DNA of 64,000 bases from Candidatus Eisenbacteria bacterium (GTDB lineage: Bacteria > Desulfobacterota > Binatia > DP-6): contig DATJZY010000065.1 in assembly GCA_035577985.1 (NCBI GenBank), positions 1-64,000 of the forward strand, read 5' to 3'. The first letter of the stretch is position 1, and each line of letters begins with the position of its first letter. This document shows positions 24,190 through 31,563 of the stretch, in pieces. The position numbers and the translations under genes are program-made. The notes beneath the pieces are model-generated. The model was not told where the DNA came from. It saw only the letters and a list, made by a program, of their open reading frames with translations, and ran no database searches.

Positions 24190-25776
24190 CTAAGGGGAGC
24201 GCGGGGCTGTTGCGTAGAGGATGTGGTGTCCTCGGGTTTCCCAGGGGTAGACGGTCGTGATCGCCTGGATCTCGGCTACGTGGCGGGGGCTGGTGACGAT
24301 CCAGAGGAAGGGATGCTGGGCGAGTTGACGGCGTAGCTGGTTCGGGCGGTTCGCGCGGATGACGGGTCGCGCGAGGTAGAAGAGCATCGAGGCCGCGGTG
24401 ACCTCGTAGGAGACGATCGGGGCGGGCGGCGCCGCCTGGATGATCGTCGCCAGCTCCTTCTCGCCGACGACCCGGCTCACGCGGGGCGCAACCGCCGCGT
24501 AGAACACGAACGAGCACACGACCATGCCTGCGGCGACGCCGAGCACCGCGGCTCGCAGACCGGAGAGGCGCCACAGCAGGAGGAGCGCGAGCGCCAGGAA
24601 TGGCAGTGTGAACAGCGCCGGTGCGATCTGCGCGATCACGACGTGCGGCTTGTGGTGGCCGATCCGCAGGGCGATCGCCGGTGCGATCGCGACGGCGGCG
24701 ACGAGCACGCCGATCCCGCCGGCGACGAGACGGCGGACCGACGCATGTTCGAGGTGGCGTCGCAGCGTGTAGGCCGTGACCGCAGCGAGCGGGGGAACGG
24801 CGGGGAGCACGTAGGTGACGAGCTTGCCGTGGGACAGGCTGAAGAAACCGACGATGCCGGCCGCCCAGACGAGGCAGAAACGCGCCGCCTCATTGCCACG
24901 CGTCGCGACGACGAGCAGCGTCGCAGGCAGGACGAGGCTCCACGGGAAGAGCACGAGGAGCACGCCCGGGCCATAGTACCACCAGGGTCCCGCGTGGAAC
25001 GTCGTCGTGTCCTCGCTGAAGCGCGCCAGGTGGTGAACCAGGAAGAACTCGCGCAGGTAGTCGGGGTCGAGAACCTGCGCCGTCGCGTACCAGGGCGCGG
25101 CGACGGCGACGAAGGCGAGCAGCGGTCCCGCGTATGCCAGCGGCGAGCGCGGGATCGGACGGCGCGTGAGCAGCGCGAAGACGAGCGGGATGGCGCCGAC
25201 GAACAGTGGCGCGATCATCCCCTTGGTCAGCATGCCGAGCCCGGCGGCCACGGCCGCGACGTAGAGGAGGGAGCGTCGCTCGGGCGCGGCGGTCCACCGC
25301 TCCGCCGCCGCCACCCCGAGCGTCAGCCAGCAGGTGAGCAGCATGTCGAGGCTCCCGTATCGTCCGATCGCGAGGAATCCGGCCGACGTCAGCAGCACGG
25401 CCACCGCGAGGCGTGCGGTGCGCCGGTCCCACACGGCGCGGCACCAGACGAACACGACGGCGAGCGTGCCGAGCGCCGTGAGTGCGGAGACGAGCCGCGC
25501 ACCGAGCTCGTTCACGCCGGCCACCCCCAAGGCGAGCGCGGCGAGCCAGTAATAGAGGATCGGCTTGTCGTGGTACGGCTGGAAGTTGTGCTGCGGCAGC
25601 AGCTTGCCGCGCCAGGTGGTGGCGTCGAACAGCTCGCGTGCGATCTCGGAATGGCGTCCCTCGTCGGGATCCCACAAGCCGTAGTGCCCGAGGTTCACGA
25701 GCAGGACGACGGCGGCGAGCGCGAAGAGGCCCCCCGTGAGCCAGCGATCCCGAGCGGCGCGGTCCGGCGGCGTCAC
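24190..25776 (-). CDS. ArnT/PMT-like glycosyltransferase (GT-C, family 39)
   Basis: The 528-residue polytopic protein has the GT-C first-loop motif LWDPDEGRHSEIARELF (residues 35-51) followed by YHDKPILYYWLAALAL, typical of ArnT-like transferases that use a polyprenyl-phosphate sugar at the outer face of the inner membrane. About ten to twelve helices precede a soluble C-terminal part of about 90 residues. Its ATG shares four bases with the stop of the upstream ABC gene (ATGA), so it is the last gene of the ECF sigma operon. The acceptor is unknown; export by the ABC pair followed by glycosylation is an attractive inference. Confidence 0.85.
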   Translation of the reverse strand: MTPPDRAARDRWLTGGLFALAAVVLLVNLGHYGLWDPDEGRHSEIARELFDATTWRGKLLPQHNFQPYHDKPILYYWLAALALGVAGVNELGARLVSALTALGTLAVVFVWCRAVWDRRTARLAVAVLLTSAGFLAIGRYGSLDMLLTCWLTLGVAAAERWTAAPERRSLLYVAAVAAGLGMLTKGMIAPLFVGAIPLVFALLTRRPIPRSPLAYAGPLLAFVAVAAPWYATAQVLDPDYLREFFLVHHLARFSEDTTTFHAGPWWYYGPGVLLVLFPWSLVLPATLLVVATRGNEAARFCLVWAAGIVGFFSLSHGKLVTYVLPAVPPLAAVTAYTLRRHLEHASVRRLVAGGIGVLVAAVAIAPAIALRIGHHKPHVVIAQIAPALFTLPFLALALLLLWRLSGLRAAVLGVAAGMVVCSFVFYAAVAPRVSRVVGEKELATIIQAAPPAPIVSYEVTAASMLFYLARPVIRANRPNQLRRQLAQHPFLWIVTSPRHVAEIQAITTVYPWETRGHHILYATAPRSP

Positions 25777-27704
25777 GCGGTCCCGAGCTGCTGGAGCTCG
25801 ACGTACCGGCGGTACGCGCCCCGTGGACGCGCGAGCAGGTCGCGCGGTGCCCCGTCTTCGACGAGGCGTCCGTCCTCCAGCACGAGCACGCGGTCGGCGG
25901 CCTGCGCGATCGCGAGGCGATGGCTGATCACGAGCACGATGCGCGAGGGTGCGAGCTCGCGCAGGCGCGCCACGAGCCGGCGCTCGCTCGCCGGATCGAG
26001 CGCGGCCGTCGGCTCGTCGAGGATCAAGATGGGCGCGTCGCGCAGGAAGGCGCGCGCGATCGCCACCCGACTCCGCTGCCCGACGGAGAGCTTCGCGCCG
26101 CCACGCCCGACCGCCGTCGCGTAGCCTGCCGGAAGGGCGCGCACGAACTCGTCGGCGCCGGCGAGCATCGCCGCGCGGCGGACCTCGAGATCCGAGGCGT
26201 CGGGGTCACCCAAGCGGATGTTGTCGGCGATGGTGCCCTGGAGGAGACCGGGCTCCTGGAAGACGAAGCCGACGCGTGCGCGAAGCGACGCGGCCCGCAG
26301 CTCCGTCACGTCCCGGCCGTCGACGAGCACGCGCCCCGCGGTCGCGACGAGAAAGCCCGGAACGAGGCTCGCGAACGTCGTCTTGCCGGCGCCGGCCGGC
26401 CCGACGAGAGCCACCAGCTCGCCGCGCCGCAGCTCGCAGGACACGTCGCACAGCACGGGAGCACCGGCGTGGTCGAAGCCGACCTGCTCGAATCGGATCC
26501 GCTCGGGCGCAACGGGCGCATCCACCGCGGCCGCCGGAACGTGCTCGGCCGGCGCGTCGAGCGCGTCGAACACGCGGCCGAGTCCGGCCGCCGAGGTCTG
26601 CAAGCGGATCCAGCACGTGCCGAGCTCGACGACGTAGAAGACGACTTGCGCGAAATACGCGAAGAGCAGCGCGAAGTCGCCGACCGAGATGCGACCCGCG
26701 ATGACCAGATCGGCGATGTGCAGGAAGGTGTAGAGCGCGAGCCCGAAGCCGGCGAAGGTCGCGACCAGCGCGGCACCGCCGCCCAGCAGCAACATGCGCC
26801 GGTGGCTCGTGAAGCCCGCCCAGCTCATGCGATCGAAGCGCTGTCGCTCGCCGGTGCCGGCGTCGAGGCCCTGGATGGCCGGCACCCGGGCGAGCGCTTC
26901 GGACAGCTTCGCGGTCGCTCGCGCACCGGCGACCCGGCTTTCGGTCGCCGCGCGCCGGAGCGCCGTGACGAAGGGCCAGGTGACCAGGAACGAGAGCGGG
27001 AGGAACGCCAGCGCCGCCAGGATGAGCTCGGGCAGATCGCCGAACGCGAGCTCGATGGCGCCGGCGGTGAGCGCGAGGCCGATCGGCGCCACGATCGGTG
27101 TCAGCACGAGCCGATAGCACGCGTTCGTGATCGCGGGCGTGTCGTACATCACGCGATAGACGGCGTCGCCGAGCTGCGTGTCGGCGAGCGCGGGCATCGG
27201 CGTCGCGAGGAGGCGCGCGAACAGGTCGCAGCGGAAGCGGTGATTCAGGTCCTGCGTCAGGCGCATCGTGAACCACGTCTCGAGCAGCCCGACGAGCCCG
27301 CCGTGCGCGCTCCAGCCGGCGTTGGCGGCGTTCTCCGTGGTGGTGGCGGTATCCCCCCCGCTCGCGAGCGACGTGTCGGCGTAGCTGTTCTCGGGGGACG
27401 TGGTCCCGAACGCGCCGACCAGGACGAGCAGCACCCCCTGGGCGACGACCGTCCACCACAGGATGCCCATCGGATCGTGCTCGGGGAGCCAGTCCGTGAA
27501 CCACCGAACGAAGAACGGATAGGGCCGAGGCAGCGCGCCGAACGGCGTCCCGACGATGACGTGATCGATCAGGATCTTGGTCGGCCACGGCAGCAGGAGC
27601 ACCGGCACCAGGCCGAGGAGCACGATCGCCAGCTTGGTGAGGAAGCGACCCCGGAAAGGCCACATGTGGGCCAGGGCGCGGGCGAGCACGCGCGTCGGCT
27701 TCAT
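25773..27704 (-). CDS. ABC exporter half-transporter (membrane plus ATPase)
   Basis: The 643-residue protein fuses a type-1 exporter membrane domain (residues about 20-370) with an ATPase domain: Walker A GPAGAGKTTF, Q-loop GFVFQEP, signature LSVGQRSRVAIARAFL (LSVGQ for LSGGQ), Walker B ILILDEPTAALDP and the switch His in VISHRL. An unusual insertion after the second helix (about residues 95-135, GTTSPENSYADTSLASGGDT) is rich in Ser, Thr and Gly. It overlaps the other ABC gene at 27701 by ATGA, so the two probably form a heterodimer. The substrate is unknown. Confidence 0.9.
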   Translation of the reverse strand: MKPTRVLARALAHMWPFRGRFLTKLAIVLLGLVPVLLLPWPTKILIDHVIVGTPFGALPRPYPFFVRWFTDWLPEHDPMGILWWTVVAQGVLLVLVGAFGTTSPENSYADTSLASGGDTATTTENAANAGWSAHGGLVGLLETWFTMRLTQDLNHRFRCDLFARLLATPMPALADTQLGDAVYRVMYDTPAITNACYRLVLTPIVAPIGLALTAGAIELAFGDLPELILAALAFLPLSFLVTWPFVTALRRAATESRVAGARATAKLSEALARVPAIQGLDAGTGERQRFDRMSWAGFTSHRRMLLLGGGAALVATFAGFGLALYTFLHIADLVIAGRISVGDFALLFAYFAQVVFYVVELGTCWIRLQTSAAGLGRVFDALDAPAEHVPAAAVDAPVAPERIRFEQVGFDHAGAPVLCDVSCELRRGELVALVGPAGAGKTTFASLVPGFLVATAGRVLVDGRDVTELRAASLRARVGFVFQEPGLLQGTIADNIRLGDPDASDLEVRRAAMLAGADEFVRALPAGYATAVGRGGAKLSVGQRSRVAIARAFLRDAPILILDEPTAALDPASERRLVARLRELAPSRIVLVISHRLAIAQAADRVLVLEDGRLVEDGAPRDLLARPRGAYRRYVELQQLGTA

Positions 27705-29614
27705 GCGACCAGCCCCTCGAGCTCGCTCGCGACCAGCGCGCGGTACACGCCGCTCGGACGCTCGAGCAGCGTGCGGTGCGGTCCCTGCTCGACCACGCGC
27801 CCGCCCTCGAGCACGACGATGTGGTCGGCCCGCCGCACGGTCGTCAGCCGATGGGTCACGACGACGATCACGCGGCCGCGGCCCCAGTCGGCGAGGCGGT
27901 CGAGGAGCGCCGCCTCGGTCGCGGGATCGAGCGACGCGGTCGGCTCGTCGAGGACGAGAATGCGCGGGTCCTTCAGCACGGCGCGCGCCACGGCCAGGCG
28001 CTGCCGCTCGCCCGCCGAGAGCTTTGCGCCGCGCTCGCCGATCACGGTCTCGTAGCCCGACGGCAGCCGCATGATGAAGTCGTCCGCGCAGGCGACGCGC
28101 GCGGCCGCGCGGACGGCGTCGTCGGTGGCCTGCGGCGCGGCGTAGCGGATGTTCTCGCGCACGCTTCCGGCGGCCAGGAGGGGCTCCTGCAGGACGACGG
28201 CCATGCGCGCGCGCAGGCTCCCGACCCGCAGGCGACGCAGGTCCTGGCCGTCGATCGTGACCGCGCCGCGATCGGGGTCGAACAGACGCAGCAGCAGCGC
28301 GACCAGCGTGCTCTTGCCGGCGCCGGTCGGTCCGACGATCGCAGTGATCTCACCGGCGCGGGCTGACAGCGAGACGTCCGCGAGCGCGGGGCGTCCCGGC
28401 TCGTAGGCGAAGATCACGTGGTCGAAGGCCACGCCCTCGCGGGCGGGCGGCGCGTCGACGGCGTCCGGCGCTTCGACCACATCCGGCGTGAGGTCGAGCA
28501 CGGCGAAGGCCCGGCGCAGTCCGACGACGACGTCGTGCGCCTGGGCCCACGTGCGCCAGAGCTGGCGTGCGGCGCTGGTGCCGTTGCCCAGGTGCTGGCG
28601 CACGAACTGGAAGCAGCCGAGGTTCCAGGCCGCGAAGCCCGCCATCACGAGCAGGCGCCGCGCGAGCACGGGCGCACCGTCGCGCGCCGACGCCGTCGCC
28701 CACGCCGTCGCGATGATGAGTGCCGCGCCGAGCACGATGAAGACTGCGACGTCGAAGGCCACCAGCAACCCGCGAGCCGCGAAGGCTCCGCGAAAGGCGG
28801 CGGCGGAATCGGCGGTGAAGCGCGCGAGGGCCCAGGGCTCGGCGCCGTACGCCTTCAGCACCGGGAGGCTCGCGAGCTCCTCCTCGATGCTCGCGGTGAG
28901 GCCGCTGGCGCGCTCGCGGGCGATCCGGAAGCCGCGCGCGAGCCGCGGGCTCACCAGCATCGCCAGGCCCACGATCGGCGGCCAGGTGGCCAGGAGAACG
29001 AGGGCGAGCCGCGGGTCGACCGCCGCGACCAGCGCGAGGGACAGCACGAGACGCCCGATCCCGAACAGCGGCAGGAGCAGGAGCACCTGCACCACCTGGG
29101 TCACCATCGCGCTGTCCTGGAAGAGGCGATAGATCGCGTCGCCCACGCGCGCGGTGCCGTGGAAGCGCAGCGAGAGCGCCTGCAGGCGATCGAAGAGCGC
29201 GACCCGCAGGTGCTGGTTCACCCACTGCAGGATCGTGAGCTGGTAGTACCAGAGCGCCATGCCGGCGAAGAGGGCGGGGATCGCGAACACCGCCCAGAGG
29301 GCGATCGCGCGCACGGCGATGGCGTGGCGGACGGCGGCGGTCATGGTCGTGACGTCCGCGGTCGTCGCCGGATCGAGCCGGAGCACGGACGCTTGCAGCG
29401 TCGTCAGCGGCGCGCCGTTCAGCACGCGCGTCCACACGACGTCGAACAGGAGCGCGCTCGGTGGAATCAGCACGAGCGCCAGCATCGTCACGGACGCGAG
29501 GAGCGCCGCGACGTGCCAGCGGACGGGGCGGACCCACTCGAGCGTTCGCCGGACGAGCACGACGACGTCGCCGAGACGCGGGCGGCTGTTCTCGCCGGAG
29601 GGAAGATCGCTCAC
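27701..29614 (-). CDS. ABC exporter half-transporter (membrane plus ATPase)
   Basis: The 637-residue protein has a type-1 exporter membrane domain and an ATPase domain with canonical motifs: Walker A GPTGAGKSTL, signature LSAGERQRLAVARAV, Walker B ILVLDEPTASLDP and switch His in VVTHRLTTV. Its start is GTG at 29614, overlapping the anti-sigma stop (GTGA), and its stop overlaps the next ABC gene. The open frame continues upstream, but that part is antisense-free shadow of the anti-sigma gene in another frame. It is the likely partner of the 25773-27704 protein. Confidence 0.9.
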   Translation of the reverse strand: MSDLPSGENSRPRLGDVVVLVRRTLEWVRPVRWHVAALLASVTMLALVLIPPSALLFDVVWTRVLNGAPLTTLQASVLRLDPATTADVTTMTAAVRHAIAVRAIALWAVFAIPALFAGMALWYYQLTILQWVNQHLRVALFDRLQALSLRFHGTARVGDAIYRLFQDSAMVTQVVQVLLLLPLFGIGRLVLSLALVAAVDPRLALVLLATWPPIVGLAMLVSPRLARGFRIARERASGLTASIEEELASLPVLKAYGAEPWALARFTADSAAAFRGAFAARGLLVAFDVAVFIVLGAALIIATAWATASARDGAPVLARRLLVMAGFAAWNLGCFQFVRQHLGNGTSAARQLWRTWAQAHDVVVGLRRAFAVLDLTPDVVEAPDAVDAPPAREGVAFDHVIFAYEPGRPALADVSLSARAGEITAIVGPTGAGKSTLVALLLRLFDPDRGAVTIDGQDLRRLRVGSLRARMAVVLQEPLLAAGSVRENIRYAAPQATDDAVRAAARVACADDFIMRLPSGYETVIGERGAKLSAGERQRLAVARAVLKDPRILVLDEPTASLDPATEAALLDRLADWGRGRVIVVVTHRLTTVRRADHIVVLEGGRVVEQGPHRTLLERPSGVYRALVASELEGLVA

Positions 29615-30696
29615 GGAGCCGTCACCCGAAAGTGGCGTTCGCCGGCTTCGCCGTCCTTGGACGCGAACGTGAGCGCGTACCGGCCCGGAGTCAGCAAGCG
29701 CGACGGAAAACGGAACGCCGGGCGGCCGGCGTCGGCGTCGGACGCGCTCTCGCGTCGTGCGACGAAGGTCCGCACGCCCCCCGCGTCGTGGAGCATCGCC
29801 GCCGCCGCGCCCGGTGGCGCGTCCTCGATGCGAAGGATCACGTCGCCGGCGCCCGGAGCAATGACGATGGTCGGCTCGCCCGCCGCGATGAGAATCTCCG
29901 GCGTGGTCGCCTGCGCTCGCGACCGCATCTGCTCGGGCTCGGCCGGCTTCGACTTCTGCTCGGCGTCGTTGCGCGCCAGACCCTCGTCGCCTTTGGCCGC
30001 CGCTGCGAGCTTGTCGCGGGCCACGTAGCCGAGCGCCGTCGCCGCGGGTGCGGGGGTGTCGGCCTCCTTGCGAAGATCGTACTCGTCGCCTGACGGGGCG
30101 GGCGCGGCCGCCGGCTTCCCGCCACCGGCTCCGGCGGGCGCCTCCGGCTGGCGCGTCTTGGCGGGAGCCGCCTCCTCGTCGGCGAGGACGTGGCGCGCGG
30201 GCCCCCCGATCGATCTCTTCTCCTGCTCCACGACGGCCGTCGGCGCAGTGACGCGGCCCGAGAGCGTCGGGTACAGCACGGCGAGGAGCGCCACCGCGTA
30301 GGCGAAGGCCGGGTGCCACAGGATGCGGCCGATCGACGGGAACGCAAACGACCGGCGCGGTCGCGGCGTCCGCTCGGCGGCCGGTGCGGACAGCGGATCG
30401 AACGTCCGCAGCGTGTGCGCCTCGTCGCGACACGCCGCACACGCGGCCAGATGCTCGGCGATCGCATGTCGCGTCGTGGGGGCGAGCGCGGCGCCCCCGT
30501 CGACGTAGCGCACGAGGTCGTCCGGATCGGGGTGCGATCCGCTGCCGAGGGCCAGGTGGAGCTCCGTCCACGCGCGCACCTCGGCGGCGCACGCCGGACA
30601 GCGCGGATAGTGGTCGCGGAACTCGGCCCATACCGCTCCGGTCGGATCGGCGAGAAAGCCCGCGAGATCGAGCTCGTATGCCTTCCGGCAGCTCAT
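29611..30696 (-). CDS. Membrane anti-sigma factor with two zinc-finger motifs
   Basis: The 361-residue protein has two Hx3Cx2C zinc-binding anti-sigma motifs in its cytoplasmic part (HYPRCPAC at about 29-36 and HLAACAAC at 82-89), one membrane helix (about 128-146, HPAFAYAVALLAVLYPTLS) and a periplasmic region of about 210 residues that is Ala/Pro/Lys-rich and ends in a beta-rich domain (LLTPGRYALTFASKDGE). It should bind and silence the ECF sigma encoded just upstream until an envelope signal releases it. Its stop overlaps the GTG of the first ABC gene. Confidence 0.85.
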   Translation of the reverse strand: MSCRKAYELDLAGFLADPTGAVWAEFRDHYPRCPACAAEVRAWTELHLALGSGSHPDPDDLVRYVDGGAALAPTTRHAIAEHLAACAACRDEAHTLRTFDPLSAPAAERTPRPRRSFAFPSIGRILWHPAFAYAVALLAVLYPTLSGRVTAPTAVVEQEKRSIGGPARHVLADEEAAPAKTRQPEAPAGAGGGKPAAAPAPSGDEYDLRKEADTPAPAATALGYVARDKLAAAAKGDEGLARNDAEQKSKPAEPEQMRSRAQATTPEILIAAGEPTIVIAPGAGDVILRIEDAPPGAAAAMLHDAGGVRTFVARRESASDADAGRPAFRFPSRLLTPGRYALTFASKDGEAGERHFRVTAP

Positions 30697-30745
30697 GCGT
30701 CCCCGCCCTGGAGGTCGGCCGCGCGCGACGAAATGGATCGCGCCG

Positions 30746-31291
30746 TCACGTCGGCTCCTCGGCGAAGCGGCGCCGCAGCGCGGTCAGGGCCTCGCGCAGC
30801 CGGCGCTTCATCGTCCCGAGCGGGATCCCGGTGTCGCGACTCACCTGCTCGTAGGTCTTGCCTTCGCGATAGACGCCCTCGAGCACGCGTTGCGCGTCGG
30901 CGGGCAGATCGCGGGCCGCGGTCCACACCTCCCTCGCACGCGCGTCGGGAGCGGGGTCGGCGACGGCGCGCGCCGTCTCCTCGTCCCACGGCAGCGTCTC
31001 GCGCTCGTGGTGGCGCAGCTTCGTCTTCAGGCGGTCGACGAACTTGTTGCGCGTGAGGACGCGGACGTAGCCGACGAAGGCCTGCGGATCGCGCAGCCGT
31101 CCCGCCTGGGCGTTTGCGACGATGGCGAGCAGCACCTCCTGGCGCAGGTCGTCCCATTCGTCGCGGAAGTCGTACGCGCGGAGCTGTGTGAGCTGACTGG
31201 TCACGAGGCGGTTCACCCGGGCGAGTGCCGCCCGCTCGCCGGCGAGGAGCCCGCGGAGGACCAGGAGCCAGTCCTCGCCGGGGCTCACCAT
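30746..31291 (-). CDS. ECF-type RNA polymerase sigma factor
   Basis: The 181-residue protein has ECF region 2 (about 30-90: DEWDDLRQEVLLAIVANAQ and VGYVRVLTRNKFVDRL) and region 4 (about 125-175: LPADAQRVLEGVYREGKTYE and TGIPLGTMKRRLREAL, the -35-reading helix). It should direct transcription of its own operon and probably others when released by the anti-sigma. It is 49 bases upstream of the anti-sigma gene and divergent from the VIT-VWA gene with a 272-base spacer that may hold promoters for both. Confidence 0.9.
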   Translation of the reverse strand: MVSPGEDWLLVLRGLLAGERAALARVNRLVTSQLTQLRAYDFRDEWDDLRQEVLLAIVANAQAGRLRDPQAFVGYVRVLTRNKFVDRLKTKLRHHERETLPWDEETARAVADPAPDARAREVWTAARDLPADAQRVLEGVYREGKTYEQVSRDTGIPLGTMKRRLREALTALRRRFAEEPT

Positions 31292-31563
31292 CGGCGTGCC
31301 ATCCTAGGCCAATGCCCTGGCGTGGACCAACGCGGTCTCCGCGGATCGCGTTTCGGCGGGCGGGCGGCCGGGGAAAGGGCTTCGGCTTCGGCTCCGCCGC
31401 GCGACACGACACACGGCGTGTCACGGCCCGACGTTTCGTCGCGCCGCTTCGCAGGCGCCTCCGCCCTCCCCCCGGGCCGCCCGCCCGCCGCCCGCGCAGC
31501 GAGCCGCGCAGCGGCGTGATCCGATTTCGCGGGGCGCGACGACCTACGCGGCAGGAGGTCATC
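31292..31563. other. Divergent spacer between ECF sigma and VIT-VWA genes
   Basis: The 272 bases hold no supportable ORF. A block at 31366-31400 (GCGGCCGGGG...GGCTTCGGCTTCGGCTC) resembles one at 15684-15715 after the ICMT-like gene. Near the right end AGGAGG (31553-31558) is a strong ribosome site for the VIT-VWA gene. I see no convincing sigma-70 promoter; an ECF-type promoter could be present but its sequence cannot be guessed from one copy. Confidence 0.4.

Noticed and set aside
28418-30028. A 536-residue open frame on the plus strand
   Set aside because: It is antisense to the ABC and anti-sigma genes, which have clear motifs.
29615-30631. N-terminal extension of the ABC gene ending at 27701
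   Set aside because: The frame is open upstream but overlaps the anti-sigma gene in another frame; the GTG at 29614 with a GTGA junction gives the normal protein length.
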